Below, piece by piece: positions 1-9,161 of a stretch of 64,000 nt of DNA (position 1 is its first letter; each line of letters begins with the position of its first letter). The position numbers and the translations under genes were made by a program. Below the pieces are notes generated by a model, which searched no databases, was not told the DNA's origin, and was given only the letters and a program-made list of their open reading frames with translations. Origin of the DNA: Asaia krungthepensis NRIC 0535 (GTDB lineage: Bacteria > Pseudomonadota > Alphaproteobacteria > Acetobacterales > Acetobacteraceae); the NCBI RefSeq assembly GCF_025995175.1, contig NZ_BAPV01000003.1:186001-250000 (forward strand), given 5' to 3'.

Positions 1-206
1 CATGTGAACACACAGAAACCCATATCGTCGATATCGGCTTTGGCATCCATACGACGCGCCGTTTCGACTTGATTGAATCGGCATGGCGCAAGCGGGCCAA
101 TGATGAATATGACCGGCTGGAATGTCATCCCCTCGACGCGCTGCACACGCTCGAAACGACGGTCCTGCCCACGACACGGGCTATGATGGAGAGGCTTGTT
201 CCATGA
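1..206 (+). CDS. 3' end of an unidentified gene, partial
   Basis: An open frame enters from the left edge (first full codon at 3) and ends with TGA at 204-206, giving about 67 C-terminal residues that end in RAMMERLVP. I do not recognise the family. The stop overlaps the ATG of the methylthioribose kinase gene in an ATGA junction, so the two genes are very probably translationally coupled. By position it may belong to methionine salvage, but that is inference only: the visible tail matches no MtnA, MtnB or MtnP C-terminus that I know. Confidence 0.6.
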   Translation, partial: CEHTETHIVDIGFGIHTTRRFDLIESAWRKRANDEYDRLECHPLDALHTLETTVLPTTRAMMERLVP

Positions 207-1420
207 GTGCCTATCGTCCTCTCACCGCCGCCTCGCTCATCGACTACCTGGCCAGCCATATCCCTCTGAAGGAGCGTCTTGGCGGAAATGCAGCTGACTG
301 GACGGCGCGCGAGGTGAGTGACGGAAACCTGAACACGGTTTTCATTGTGTCGGGGCCGGCAGGGAGTTTGTGCTGCAAGCAATCCCTGCCTTACGTTCGC
401 GTCGATCCCACCTGGGCGATGCCTCTGGAACGGACACTTTTCGAGGCGCGCTGGATGCAGAGCGTCAGCGCCGCTGTCGGTCATCAGATCCCTGCTCTCT
501 ATCATCTCGATGAGGGGCTGTTCCTGATCGTGATGGAGAATCTGGATACGCATCACGTGCTGCGTGGCGCGCTCATACAAGGGACAGCACCGGCCGGGTT
601 CGGCGCACGTATCGGCGAATTTGTGGGACATGCTGCCTGGGCGACCTCCTGGCGCGCGCTGCCATTCGAGGACGTGCATGCTTTGCGCGACATTTTCTCG
701 CGCAATCTCGCCCTGACGCGCATCACGGTCGATCTGGTCCTGACCGATCCTTATCGCCGCGATTGCCAACGCAATCGCTGGATAAGTCCCGAGATGGACG
801 ACCCGGTGGCGGAACTGCAGGACGACATCGCGCTCCATGCGGCTGTAGAGCGTCTGCAGGAACGTTTCCTGTCAGTCGACCAGGCCTTGTTGCATGGAGA
901 CCTCCATACCGGCTCGGTCATGATTTCGGGAGACGATGTCCGAGTGATCGACGGCGAATTTGCGGTGTTCGGCCCTATAGGGTTCGATCTGGGCATGTTC
1001 ATCGCAAACCTCGTCATGAACGCTTATGCCCAGCCGGATCACGATGAATGGATGAGAGACGAAATCGCCCTTCTGTGGTCGAGCTTCCAGCATGCCTATC
1101 AGGAGCGAGAAGAGAACACCGACACCCGAGGCGATGTCGGTTCACTGAGGGCAAAGAAGGCCGAAGGGCGCGCTGGCTCCTCTCCCTGGGCTGCCGAGCG
1201 CTCCCGCTTCATGCATCAGGTGATGCATGATCTTGCAGGATTTGCGGGGCTCGAGATGATACGGCGCACAATAGGTTTCGCCCAGATTGCCGATTATGAC
1301 GCTGCAGGAGACCGTCCCAGTCAGATCGAAGCCCGTCGACGCGCCCTGGCCACCGGACGTCGGCTGATTCTCAAGGCCGGGCGGATCGATACGGTTGCCT
1401 CTCTGCTCGACCATGTCTGA
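203..1420 (+). CDS. mtnK: S-methyl-5-thioribose kinase
   Basis: The 405-residue product should phosphorylate methylthioribose at C1 in the methionine salvage pathway, in the cytosol. It has the aminoglycoside-phosphotransferase-like fold. Visible motifs are DGNLNTVF near residue 40 (nucleotide loop), KQSLPYVR near 59, the catalytic HGDLHTGS near 231, and the metal-binding DGEFAVFGPIGFDLG near 249. Length is normal for the family. I chose ATG 203 over an earlier in-frame codon at 122 because family homology starts here and the ATG overlaps the upstream stop (ATGA). The next gene is convergent. Family recognition is firm; substrate is by homology. Confidence 0.9.
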   Translation: MSAYRPLTAASLIDYLASHIPLKERLGGNAADWTAREVSDGNLNTVFIVSGPAGSLCCKQSLPYVRVDPTWAMPLERTLFEARWMQSVSAAVGHQIPALYHLDEGLFLIVMENLDTHHVLRGALIQGTAPAGFGARIGEFVGHAAWATSWRALPFEDVHALRDIFSRNLALTRITVDLVLTDPYRRDCQRNRWISPEMDDPVAELQDDIALHAAVERLQERFLSVDQALLHGDLHTGSVMISGDDVRVIDGEFAVFGPIGFDLGMFIANLVMNAYAQPDHDEWMRDEIALLWSSFQHAYQEREENTDTRGDVGSLRAKKAEGRAGSSPWAAERSRFMHQVMHDLAGFAGLEMIRRTIGFAQIADYDAAGDRPSQIEARRRALATGRRLILKAGRIDTVASLLDHV

Positions 1421-1504
1421 GCCGACGACAGCAGAGGCCCAGGCGGAAAATGGCCGGTTAGTTCGTTCTGAAACGGCGAACCTCACGCAACGCTGACTGC
1501 CTTC

Positions 1505-1999
1505 TCAGGCCCGGCGATAGGCCCGGTCGAACCAGACGAGACCCGACGCTCCTTCACGGGCAAATTCCGCGCAAAGCGGTTCAACGAAAAATACGCTATG
1601 CGTCCCGATTTCCTGCGTGAGACTGATACGGCACTCCAGTGTGACCAGCGCTCCCTCGAGCACCGGCAAGCCGAGTTCCCCGCGACGCCAGTTCCCTGAC
1701 GCAAAACGCGTCTCCATGGCATATTTCGAACTCCCGAACAGGGTCGAGAGCGCTTCCTGCTCATGCGCCAGAATATTGATGGCCAGAAGACCGTGTTTGA
1801 CCAGATGCGCATGGGTCGAGGCCGAGCGGTTCACACACACAAGCAGTGTCGCCGGGTCGTCCGAGACGCTGCACACGGCCGAAGCAGTGAAACCATGGCG
1901 GCCATTCTCCCCATCTGTCGTGATGATGGTGACAGCGCTCGCAAGGCGGGCCATCGCATCGCGGAAAATTTCTTTCGATAATGGGGCGCGATCCGGCAT
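1505..1999 (-). CDS. Flavin reductase domain protein (FMN split-barrel)
   Basis: This 164-residue protein has the split-barrel FMN-binding fold of short-chain flavin reductases such as HpaC or RutF. The N-terminal block FRDAMARLASAVTIITT, the GFTASAVCSVSDDPATLLVCVN core and a C-terminal FFVEPL block are typical. It would reduce free flavin with NAD(P)H, probably for a partner monooxygenase, but no monooxygenase gene is adjacent, so the physiological partner is unknown. The ATG at 1999 is preceded by AGGAG eight bases upstream. It stands between the convergent mtnK and the divergent sulfite reductase operon and looks monocistronic. Confidence 0.85.
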   Translation of the reverse strand: MPDRAPLSKEIFRDAMARLASAVTIITTDGENGRHGFTASAVCSVSDDPATLLVCVNRSASTHAHLVKHGLLAINILAHEQEALSTLFGSSKYAMETRFASGNWRRGELGLPVLEGALVTLECRISLTQEIGTHSVFFVEPLCAEFAREGASGLVWFDRAYRRA

Positions 2000-2132
2000 C
2001 GTTCTAGCTCCTGGTCAGTTTGTTCGGTCCCGTATGCAGCAATGCAGGCGGGTCGCAAGGGGCAGCGCGGCAATTTCAGCCGCCTCCGGGCGGAATGGTG
2101 CCTTGCTCCTGGCGGTGATCTCTGAGATATAA

Positions 2133-2161
2133 TTACACGATCATCGTGGATAGTTTATAAT
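2133..2161 (+). promoter_or_regulatory. Promoter with overlapping palindrome, sulfite reductase operon
   Basis: TTACAC (2133-2138) and TATAAT (2156-2161) are separated by exactly 17 bases and lie 37 bases ahead of the DUF2849 start. The perfect palindrome CACGATCATCGTG (2136-2148) covers the -35 end and the spacer, the place where a repressor would bind. A second TATAAT occurs at 2128-2133. Promoter strength and the regulator are inferred. Confidence 0.5.
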
Positions 2162-2198
2162 TCACGCTAAAAGCGGTTCAATCAAGTCGGGAAGAGCC

Positions 2199-2516
2199 AT
2201 GAAAAGGGCGATACGCATAGCCGCCGGTGAGGCACTGGTGTTGACGGCCAACAGATTGCTGGACGGTCATATCGTGTGGCGAGATGCCGAAGGCGCGTGG
2301 AATCGTTCGATTGCTCACGCAGCCATCCTCGCTCCGGACACTTACGAATCGGCGCTCGACTCCGCCACACAATCGGCACAGGCCGATGGCGTTGTCGGTG
2401 TCTACGAAGTCGTTGTCCGACCGGGCACGATCGCCGAGCCAGTAAGCGTGCGAGAGCGAATCCGGGCATTCGGCCCTACGGTACATCCCCAGTTCGCAAC
2501 GGAGTTGGACGCATGA
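2199..2516 (+). CDS. DUF2849 domain protein of the sulfite reductase operon
   Basis: The 105-residue protein is a DUF2849 member, a small family that in alphaproteobacteria is repeatedly found directly before cysI. The sequence opens with LVLTANRLLDGHIVWRD, and later has GVVGVYEVVV. There is no signal peptide or membrane segment, so it should be cytosolic. Its molecular role is not established; an accessory role in assimilatory sulfite reduction is inferred from the coupling. Its TGA overlaps the ATG of cysI (ATGA at 2513-2516). The ATG at 2199 follows GGGAAGAGCC, an acceptable ribosome site. Confidence 0.85.
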   Translation: MKRAIRIAAGEALVLTANRLLDGHIVWRDAEGAWNRSIAHAAILAPDTYESALDSATQSAQADGVVGVYEVVVRPGTIAEPVSVRERIRAFGPTVHPQFATELDA

Positions 2517-4183
2517 ACGCGCCTGTCGGTCTCTATCAGTATCAGACGGCGGATCGTGAGTTTCTGGCCTCGCGTATCGCCGAATTCGAAGGTCAGGTAG
2601 CGCGCCGTCTGAGCGGCGACCTCACCGAAGACGAATTCAAGCCGCTCCGCCTGATGAACGGCCTCTATCTGCAACTCCATGCATACATGCTCCGCGTGGC
2701 GATCCCCTATGGCGTGCTCGACTCCCGGCAGATGCGCAAGCTTGCTCATATCGCCCGGCGTTACGACCGCGATTACGGGCATTTCACGACGCGCCAGAAT
2801 ATCCAGTTCAACTGGATCAAGCTGGAAGAAACGCCGGAAATCCTGCGGCAACTTGCCGATGTCGACATGCACGCGATCCAGACAAGCGGCAACTGCATAC
2901 GCAACGTGACCTGCGACCAGTTTGCAGGTGCCGCTGCCGACGAATTGATGGATCCCCGCGTTCACGCCGAGATCCTGCGTCAATGGTCAACTTTGCATCC
3001 TGAATTTACCTTCCTGCCGCGCAAGTTCAAGATCGCAATCTCGGGTAGCCCTCAGGACCGTGTGGCGGCGCGCTTCCACGATATCGGTATTCTGGCTCGC
3101 CCCGGAGAGAACGGGCCCCTGTTCCGCATTTTTGTGGGTGGCGGACTTGGCCGTACCCCTCTCGTCGGTCATGAACTCTTCGACTCTGTGCCCGAGGCAG
3201 ATCTTCTCATGACGCTCGAGGCCGTTCTGCGTGTCTATAACGCCTATGGGCGGCGCGATAACATCTACAAGGCGCGTATCAAAATACTCGTACAGGCACT
3301 TGGAATAGAGGGTTACCGCGAGGCCGTCCGTCACGAGCTTTCGCGCATGGATCCGTCACATTATCGCCTTGCCCCCGAAGTGGTCGCCGCCATCAGGGCG
3401 CGTTTTGCCGCACCCGATCTAACAGCCTCCCCGGATGCCGACGCCGTGCTTCGACGCGATCGTCAGGCCAACCCGGCATTCGATCGCTGGGTTCGAAGCA
3501 ATACCCTGCCGCATTTCGCTCCCGGGCGCATTGCGGTGACCGTCTCGATCAAGCCCGCAGGCGGCATACCGGGGGATGCAACCTCCGACCAGCTGGACCG
3601 GCTGGCAGATCTGGCTGATCAGTTTTCGTTTGGCGAATTGCGCATCACCCATCTTCAGAATGTTGTCCTGGCCCATGTGGCGCAGGACCGTCTGTATGCC
3701 CTGTGGCAGGTGCTGAACGAGATTGGCCTCGGTGACGCGAATAACGAACTGATCGGGGATATCGTGGCCTGCCCCGGACTGGACTACTGCGCCCTGGCCA
3801 ATGCCCGGTCGATCCCTATCGCGCAGAAGCTCAGCGCCCGCTTTGCCGACAATGCGCTCCAGGAAGAGATCGGGAAGCTGCGCATCAATATCTCCGGCTG
3901 TATCAATGCCTGCGGACATCACCATGTCGGTCATATTGGCCTGCTTGGGGTCGACAAGCGCGGTGAGGAATTCTTCCAGATCACGCTTGGCGGTCGGGAC
4001 GACGATAAGTCGCGCACAGGTGACATTTTGGGTGCCGCTCTCCCCGAAGACGACATGGTGGATGCTATCGCGAGGATCGTTGATCGCTATCTGAGTGTGC
4101 GCGAGAGAGGCGAGCAGTTCCTCGACACGCTCTCACGCCTTGGCGATGCCCCCTTCAAGGAAGCGGCTTATGAAACAGTTTAA
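2513..4183 (+). CDS. cysI: Sulfite/nitrite reductase hemoprotein
   Basis: This 556-residue siroheme and [4Fe-4S] enzyme should reduce sulfite to sulfide for cysteine synthesis. Two ferredoxin-like half-domains alternate with siroheme domains. The cluster cysteines are visible as CPGLDYC near residue 420 (C-X5-C) and GCINACGHHH near 462 (C-X3-C), with RQNIQFNW near 99 in the first siroheme-binding block. Start ATG 2513 overlaps the DUF2849 stop; an upstream in-frame extension to 2276 overlaps that gene and has no family match. No flavoprotein subunit (cysJ) is adjacent, so the electron donor is probably ferredoxin or another reductase. Sulfite rather than nitrite is inferred from the DUF2849/DUF934 context. 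Confidence 0.9.
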   Translation: MNAPVGLYQYQTADREFLASRIAEFEGQVARRLSGDLTEDEFKPLRLMNGLYLQLHAYMLRVAIPYGVLDSRQMRKLAHIARRYDRDYGHFTTRQNIQFNWIKLEETPEILRQLADVDMHAIQTSGNCIRNVTCDQFAGAAADELMDPRVHAEILRQWSTLHPEFTFLPRKFKIAISGSPQDRVAARFHDIGILARPGENGPLFRIFVGGGLGRTPLVGHELFDSVPEADLLMTLEAVLRVYNAYGRRDNIYKARIKILVQALGIEGYREAVRHELSRMDPSHYRLAPEVVAAIRARFAAPDLTASPDADAVLRRDRQANPAFDRWVRSNTLPHFAPGRIAVTVSIKPAGGIPGDATSDQLDRLADLADQFSFGELRITHLQNVVLAHVAQDRLYALWQVLNEIGLGDANNELIGDIVACPGLDYCALANARSIPIAQKLSARFADNALQEEIGKLRINISGCINACGHHHVGHIGLLGVDKRGEEFFQITLGGRDDDKSRTGDILGAALPEDDMVDAIARIVDRYLSVRERGEQFLDTLSRLGDAPFKEAAYETV

Positions 4184-4571
4184 CCTCGGGCCGGTACGTC
4201 ACCCGGCCCCCGCAACACTCGATATCGTTTCTGTGGGGGAGATGACCGACGCGACGCGCGCCATTCGTCTGAGCCCGGATTTCGACGTCGAGACGCTTGG
4301 AAGCGCCCTGGACCATCTCGATCTGATCATCGTGACGTTCCCGATCTTCCGCGACGGCAGAGGTTTCACGCAGGCTCGGGCTTTGCGGGAGTATTTCGGT
4401 TTCGCAGGCGAGATACGCGCGGAGGGTCATCTGATCCCCGATCAGGCTCAGTTTCTCTGGACATGTGGCGTCGATGCCGTACAGCTTGAAGACGACACCG
4501 ACACGACGCCCTGGCTGCGCGCCCTCACCCTGTTCCCTGTCACGTATCAGGCGCGTCTCGGACTGCGGTAA
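4170..4571 (+). CDS. DUF934 domain protein of the sulfite reductase operon
   Basis: The 133-residue protein belongs to DUF934, known as a partner of cysI-type reductases in proteobacteria. Typical segments are LDLIIVTFPIFRDGRGFTQAR and EIRAEGHLIPDQAQFLWTCGVDAVQL. It is soluble. Its biochemical role is unproven; a function in sulfite reduction or assembly is inferred from gene order. ATG 4170 lies 14 bases inside the end of cysI, so translation is coupled. The usual next gene, cysH, is absent here: the following gene is on the other strand, so the operon is shorter than in many relatives. Confidence 0.85.
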   Translation: MKQFNLGPVRHPAPATLDIVSVGEMTDATRAIRLSPDFDVETLGSALDHLDLIIVTFPIFRDGRGFTQARALREYFGFAGEIRAEGHLIPDQAQFLWTCGVDAVQLEDDTDTTPWLRALTLFPVTYQARLGLR

Positions 4572-4717
4572 TCTGCTGCGATCGTGGCGAGCCAGGGGCG
4601 TATGACGGGATCATCGCGAGATCCGGCCGGAGGTTGCGATCGAGGCGACGACCAGGCCGAGCAGGGGGCGGATTTTCATGAGACCGCGCTCTCCCGTCTT
4701 GTCGTGTTGCCAGGCCG

Positions 4718-6247
4718 TCAGAAGCGGTAGTTCGCCCAGCCAGCAAAAAAATCGGAGCTCGTATAGCTGGCGCGCGTCAGCGCGGGCCCTGCCTGCAAAT
4801 GCTCATAACGGCCGGTGAGGCTCAGACGAGGAGTCAGGGTCCATACGGCCTGGGCACGCGTGGACTGGGCCACGCGCCTCGCCCGCGTATTCTGTGTCCC
4901 TGCAAAAGCGCTTCCATTGGCGCGGTATACGGCATCGCTCAGTGAGGCACGCCAGGCAAATTGATGCTCAAAGGTCAGTCGAAAACTCTCGAGGGGCGAC
5001 ACGGTCACGTTAGGCGCCAGGGCGATCAGATTGGTGGGCGTGAGGAAGAGTTGATAGCTGTAATAGATATTATTCCCGAAAGGGGCGAGCGCGTTGCGCA
5101 AGGTCTTTTTGTCGTACGCCCCGCCGCCACTTGCATAATCGACATGAAAGCCGATCTTGGGTGCAGTCGGCTTAACCCCGAGGCGCCAGGTCTGCGCCAT
5201 GAAAACCTGCCACGCCTCGATGCGACGCCCCTCATAATGCCCGCCCTGATAATTGCCGACCCAGTCGAGGGTCAGCCGGTCGACATCGCCCCATAGTCGA
5301 AGCCCGTAATAGAGCCGTTCCTCCCGACCTGCGAGACCGCCCCAGACAGCCCTCCTATTGCGCAGCCGCCAGATGAAAGGGTCGAGATAGAGTCTGGATT
5401 TGCCCAGAAAGTCGCGGGGGATGACCAGACCCGCAGTTCCCCCCGAAAAACGGATACCGCGATCGAGCACGTCGTCTCTCACCCCGCCCTGCCCCAACCG
5501 GGTATAGCGGAAGTCGAAGAAATCTCCCCTGATCCGTTTGCCACGTATCCAGAAGCGTGTGCCGTTCAGGGCGAAGCGAAGCGTGTTATTGTCGCGCTGC
5601 GAGGTCAGTAGGTTGGCCCCATCGGTGAACTCCTGTCGTCCATAACGAGCACCCAGATGCACTGTCGCCAACGGCACAGTCGCCTCGGCAAAATATTGCT
5701 GCAGGAATAGCCTGTTACGCATACTGGCCGCGGGTTTTCCGATATTAGGTCCTGAAACACCCCCATGGGCGAGCTCACCGAAAGCCCTGAAATAGCGGGT
5801 GACGTGGAGATCGGCGCCGCCGACAAGACGCATGATATCCTGACGCTGCAAAGGTCCCTTTTTCAGATTTGGGTTGCTTGTCTGGTTCAGACGCAGACGC
5901 ATCTCACCTGACAACGTCAGATAGACATTCTGAGCGCGCGTCAGGGGGATGAATTTGAGCCGATCCAGAAAGTCGCGGCGGTTTTTGGGATCGCGCATCT
6001 TGCGCCAGTCCTCGGCCCAGCGGGATAGATTATAACCCGAGGTGGTCAGGCCATCGCCAGCGGCGGGAGCAGGGTAGGTCGTGACGGCTGGTTCTGCGGG
6101 CGCTCGTGTCGCGAAAGGGTCGGGCGCCGGGTTGTTGCCCTGGCTGACACTCTGCGCCTCGGCGCGACCCGAAGTTGCGGTCAGACAGAAGGCAACAACC
6201 AGCCAGATACGCCCGGCGAGGAGCGGAATATTGTGGAAATGCAGCAT
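4718..6247 (-). CDS. Outer-membrane alginate-export-type porin
   Basis: The 509-residue protein has a signal peptide (LLAGRIWLVVAFCLTATSGRAEAQS, cut after about residue 31) and then many short amphipathic beta segments ending in an aromatic C-terminus (FFAGWANYRF), as in an outer-membrane barrel. Blocks such as LSGEMRLRLNQTSNPN and GARYGRQEFTDGANLLTSQRDNNTLR match the alginate_exp family, an 18-strand type AlgE relative. Relatives occur in organisms that make no alginate, so the substrate is unknown. I chose ATG 6247 because the signal peptide begins there; an in-frame codon at 6364 would bury it and overlap the next gene. It follows the dicarboxylate symporter by only 19 bases and may be cotranscribed. 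Confidence 0.8.
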   Translation of the reverse strand: MLHFHNIPLLAGRIWLVVAFCLTATSGRAEAQSVSQGNNPAPDPFATRAPAEPAVTTYPAPAAGDGLTTSGYNLSRWAEDWRKMRDPKNRRDFLDRLKFIPLTRAQNVYLTLSGEMRLRLNQTSNPNLKKGPLQRQDIMRLVGGADLHVTRYFRAFGELAHGGVSGPNIGKPAASMRNRLFLQQYFAEATVPLATVHLGARYGRQEFTDGANLLTSQRDNNTLRFALNGTRFWIRGKRIRGDFFDFRYTRLGQGGVRDDVLDRGIRFSGGTAGLVIPRDFLGKSRLYLDPFIWRLRNRRAVWGGLAGREERLYYGLRLWGDVDRLTLDWVGNYQGGHYEGRRIEAWQVFMAQTWRLGVKPTAPKIGFHVDYASGGGAYDKKTLRNALAPFGNNIYYSYQLFLTPTNLIALAPNVTVSPLESFRLTFEHQFAWRASLSDAVYRANGSAFAGTQNTRARRVAQSTRAQAVWTLTPRLSLTGRYEHLQAGPALTRASYTSSDFFAGWANYRF

Positions 6248-6266
6248 GGCACGCGCTCTGCCATTA

Positions 6267-7610
6267 TCAGCCTGAAAGCCAGGAAGACGCCCGACGGCCC
6301 GGTTTTGCTCCCAGAGCCTCCGCCAGCTTCGCATCATCCACAACGCCTTCCCAGCGCGCGACAACGATGGTCGCCACGGCGTTGCCGATGAAATTGGTCA
6401 GGCTGCGACACTCACTCATGAACCTGTCGACACCCAGGATCAGGCCGATACCCGCAACGGGAATAGTCGGCAGGATGGTGAGGGTTGCAGCCAATGTGAT
6501 GAACCCGGCCCCGGTGACACCTGCCGCTCCTTTTGAGGAAAGCATCGCCATCCCGAGCAAGAGGACCTGCTGTCCGAGGCTGAGATGAATGTCGTAAGCC
6601 TGCGCGATAAAGAGTGCGGCGAGGGTCATGTAGATATTCGTCCCATCGAGATTGAACGAATATCCCATCGGTACAACGAGGCCCACAATGCTCTTGGGGC
6701 ATCCGGCCCGCTCCATTTTTGCCATGAGGCTTGGGAGGGCACTTTCCGACGAGGACGTGCCCAGCACGAGCAGCAGTTCCGCCCGCAGATAGTTCAAAAG
6801 ACGCAGGATCGAGAAGCCGGCAAGATGCGATACAACACCCAGCACGACCACCACGAAAAGGATGGCTGTCAGATAAAAGGTGAGAACCAGATTCAGCAGA
6901 TCCGTCAGGCTGTCGGCGCCATACTTTCCGACAGTGTAGGCGATGGCGCCGAACGCACCGATCGGGGCAGCCTTCATGAGTATACCCACAATGCGGAATG
7001 CGACCGCTGAGATCTCCTCGAGCACGTCATAGATCCGCGCGCCACGCTCGCCCATCAGGGCGAGCCCGATCCCTGTCAGGATGGCAACGAACAGGGCCTG
7101 CAGGATATTGCCCGTCGTGAGGGCCGAGACAAATGTATCAGGGATGATATCGAGGACGAACTCGACGACGCTGCTTTCATGCGCCTTGCCGATATAGCGT
7201 GCCAGATTGGAATCCTGGGTGACGGCCGCATGGGCTGTCGCGTGGATTCCTACGCCCGGGCGGATGAGATTTGCCGTGAGCAGACCGACAATCAGCGCCA
7301 GCGTGGAGAAAAACAGGAAGTAGCCGAATGTCTTGGCCGCCACCCGTGCCACAGCGCGCAGGTCGCGCAGTCCGGCGATACCCGTGACGATCGTCAGGAA
7401 AATGACGGGGGGGATGATCATCTTGACGAGGCGGATGAACCCGTCGCCCAAGGGCTGGAGAGCCTGCCCGGTCTGCGGAACGAAATGCCCGATCAGAGAT
7501 CCGGTCACGATGGCAACGAGAACCTGAACGTAAGTGTGATGCCAGAGCTTGCGTCGCGGCGCGGGCCGGGAGGATCCGCTGGCCGTCCGAACTGTCAGAT
7601 CTGGCTTCAT
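6267..7610 (-). CDS. dctA: Dicarboxylate/amino acid:cation symporter
   Basis: The 447-residue inner-membrane protein is a DAACS-family carrier that takes up C4-dicarboxylates or acidic amino acids with H+ or Na+. Visible hallmarks are [24 protein letters not shown] near residue 58, the serine-rich re-entrant loop SSSES at 286-290 and GYSFNLDGT at 326-334. Eight or so hydrophobic segments are present. The closest known type is DctA (succinate, fumarate, malate), but GltP-like glutamate uptake cannot be excluded. A 438-base upstream gap with several palindromes suggests regulated expression. The porin gene follows at 19 bases. Confidence 0.85.
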   Translation of the reverse strand: MKPDLTVRTASGSSRPAPRRKLWHHTYVQVLVAIVTGSLIGHFVPQTGQALQPLGDGFIRLVKMIIPPVIFLTIVTGIAGLRDLRAVARVAAKTFGYFLFFSTLALIVGLLTANLIRPGVGIHATAHAAVTQDSNLARYIGKAHESSVVEFVLDIIPDTFVSALTTGNILQALFVAILTGIGLALMGERGARIYDVLEEISAVAFRIVGILMKAAPIGAFGAIAYTVGKYGADSLTDLLNLVLTFYLTAILFVVVVLGVVSHLAGFSILRLLNYLRAELLLVLGTSSSESALPSLMAKMERAGCPKSIVGLVVPMGYSFNLDGTNIYMTLAALFIAQAYDIHLSLGQQVLLLGMAMLSSKGAAGVTGAGFITLAATLTILPTIPVAGIGLILGVDRFMSECRSLTNFIGNAVATIVVARWEGVVDDAKLAEALGAKPGRRASSWLSG

Positions 7611-7651
7611 GTTCTATCCTGTTCACGGCAGCGCCGTATCGGCGTTACTAA

Positions 7652-7669
7652 AATTACACGAATGTAATT
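7652..7669 (-). promoter_or_regulatory. Perfect palindrome upstream of dctA, candidate operator
   Basis: AATTACA, spacer CGAA, TGTAATT: two exact 7-base inverted arms 42 bases before the dctA start codon. On the minus strand the right part forms a TAATTT that could serve as -10 element, so a bound protein would sit on the promoter. The regulator is not in the window and its identity is unknown. Confidence 0.5.
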
Positions 7670-7745
7670 ATGCGAGAACTAGTGTATTCGCCTCGAGGCG
7701 CAATGCACGATTAGTTGAGGACAGCGAACCTGACTCTTCGTTCAA

Positions 7746-7788
7746 ATTGAGACGCAGTGACCCCAACAGTCTCAATACGTGTCTCAAA
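7746..7788. repeat. Three copies of TTGAGAC / GTCTCAA upstream of dctA
   Basis: ATTGAGAC (7746-7753) and GTCTCAAT (7769-7776) form an exact 8-base inverted repeat with a 15-base spacer; a third copy, GTCTCAA, is at 7781-7787. A related CTGAGAC lies at 7834-7840. Such clustering in a gap suggests binding sites for a dimeric regulator acting about 140-180 bases upstream of dctA. Confidence 0.4.
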
Positions 7789-8048
7789 GCATCCCAAGGC
7801 CGTGATACTGTCTTTTATATCGATATCAGATGACTGAGACCACGTTTGGCCGGTCAGCCCGTTTGACGGACCACCTCCTGATTGGTGCCGACAAGGTCTC
7901 TGTATGCGGCTGCGAACAGGTCATCATCGTGACGCAGCTATCAGACCGTGCATGACGCAGGAGTATTGCTCTAGACCTGATCAAGGTCAGGGCTCGATCA
8001 GAATCGGGCCTCCCGAGGGCCTGAGCCCCCGGGATAAGATCTTTAACT

Positions 8049-9023
8049 TCAGAGTTCCGGATGATCCGACGCGAAGGCTGCAGCCGCGCCGAACAGACCG
8101 GGCTGCGGGTGGGTAATGATCTTGACGGGCATATCGCCCATCATGCTCTCGAACCGTCCCTTGGCCACGAAACGCTCCGCAAAACCTGAGTGCGGCAAGC
8201 GGTCTGCGACGCGAAGGCCGAGACCACCCGCAATCACGACGCCCTGCGCTCGATGCGCGAGAGCCAGATCGCCCGCCACGGCACCGAGCGAGAGGAAGAA
8301 GCGCTCGAGCGCTGCAGACGCCATGGAATCGCGGCCTTCCATGGCCATTTCCCACAACGCCTTGTTATCGCGCATGGTGATCGGCAGGCCCTGCATTTCG
8401 GCGATGATCTCATAAAGATTGGTCAGACCGGGACCTGAGACGATGCGCTCGGCTGAGACGCGGCGGAAGCGCCGACGCAGAGCACGCAGGATCTTGTCCT
8501 CGAACTCATCGAGTGGCGCAAAGTCGATATGGCCACCCTCCGTCTCGATGACAAAATACTGCCCTTTGCGTCGCAGCAGACAAGCCGCACCCAGCCCGGT
8601 TCCCGGCCCGACGATCGTGGTCGTGCCTTCCGTCGGCAGGGGGCGATCCGGTCCGCAGAGATGTTCGAGATAGCGCTCATCGATCTGTGCGACCGCGTGA
8701 CCGACCGCGCCAAAATCATTCACCAGCGTGAAATCCTGCAAATGCAGACGCTCTGCAAGCATGGCCGGTTGGATGACCCAGGGATTATTGGTCATCTTCA
8801 GTGTCTCGCCCTGGATCGGACAGGCAATCGCCATACCCGCGTAACGCGGCAATTCGCGATCAAGCGTGCGTCCGAACGCTTCCCAGGCCAGAGCAAGGCT
8901 TGCATGGTCCGCCGTCCGGAGCGTGGTTGCCTCGCCAAGATCGACAACGCGACCCTGATCGACCTTGGCGATCGCGAAACGCGCGTTCGTGCCCCCAATA
9001 TCGATAGTGACAATATCCTGCAT
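8049..9023 (-). CDS. glk: Glucokinase
   Basis: The 324-residue enzyme phosphorylates glucose to glucose 6-phosphate with ATP in the cytosol, feeding the pentose phosphate or Entner-Doudoroff route. It is a Glk (group A, ASKHA fold) protein: phosphate-1 motif IDIGGTNARFA at residues 7-17, NDFGA at 102-106, and GPGTGLGAACLL at 139-150, then EGGHIDFAP and the glucose-contact residues that follow. Length is typical. The start could be GTG 9026 or ATG 9023; I prefer ATG 9023 because GGAG is then at the better distance. It stands alone, with gaps on both sides. Confidence 0.92.
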   Translation of the reverse strand: MQDIVTIDIGGTNARFAIAKVDQGRVVDLGEATTLRTADHASLALAWEAFGRTLDRELPRYAGMAIACPIQGETLKMTNNPWVIQPAMLAERLHLQDFTLVNDFGAVGHAVAQIDERYLEHLCGPDRPLPTEGTTTIVGPGTGLGAACLLRRKGQYFVIETEGGHIDFAPLDEFEDKILRALRRRFRRVSAERIVSGPGLTNLYEIIAEMQGLPITMRDNKALWEMAMEGRDSMASAALERFFLSLGAVAGDLALAHRAQGVVIAGGLGLRVADRLPHSGFAERFVAKGRFESMMGDMPVKIITHPQPGLFGAAAAFASDHPEL

Positions 9024-9161
9024 CACGAACTCCAGTTCCGGGGACGTTAGAAAGTCGGGGGTCAGTCAGAGCGGGCCTGTCCTGAGCCGACTGCGCCGTA
9101 AATCGTGAGGAAGCAGTCGCAGGCTATTTCTGTGTCGTCAACACCTCGCACCGCAAAACCT

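Larger units (their letters stand above)
7611..8048. other. Intergenic control region between dctA and glk
   Basis: I see no credible gene in these 438 bases. On the side facing dctA the gap holds several symmetric motifs, listed separately, and the palindrome ATATCGATAT at 7817-7826. On the glk side, GGGCTC (7990-7995) and GAGCCC (8023-8028) enclose a GC-rich hairpin that could end glk transcription, although no T-run follows. The base composition is visibly more AT-rich than the flanking genes. Confidence 0.5.
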
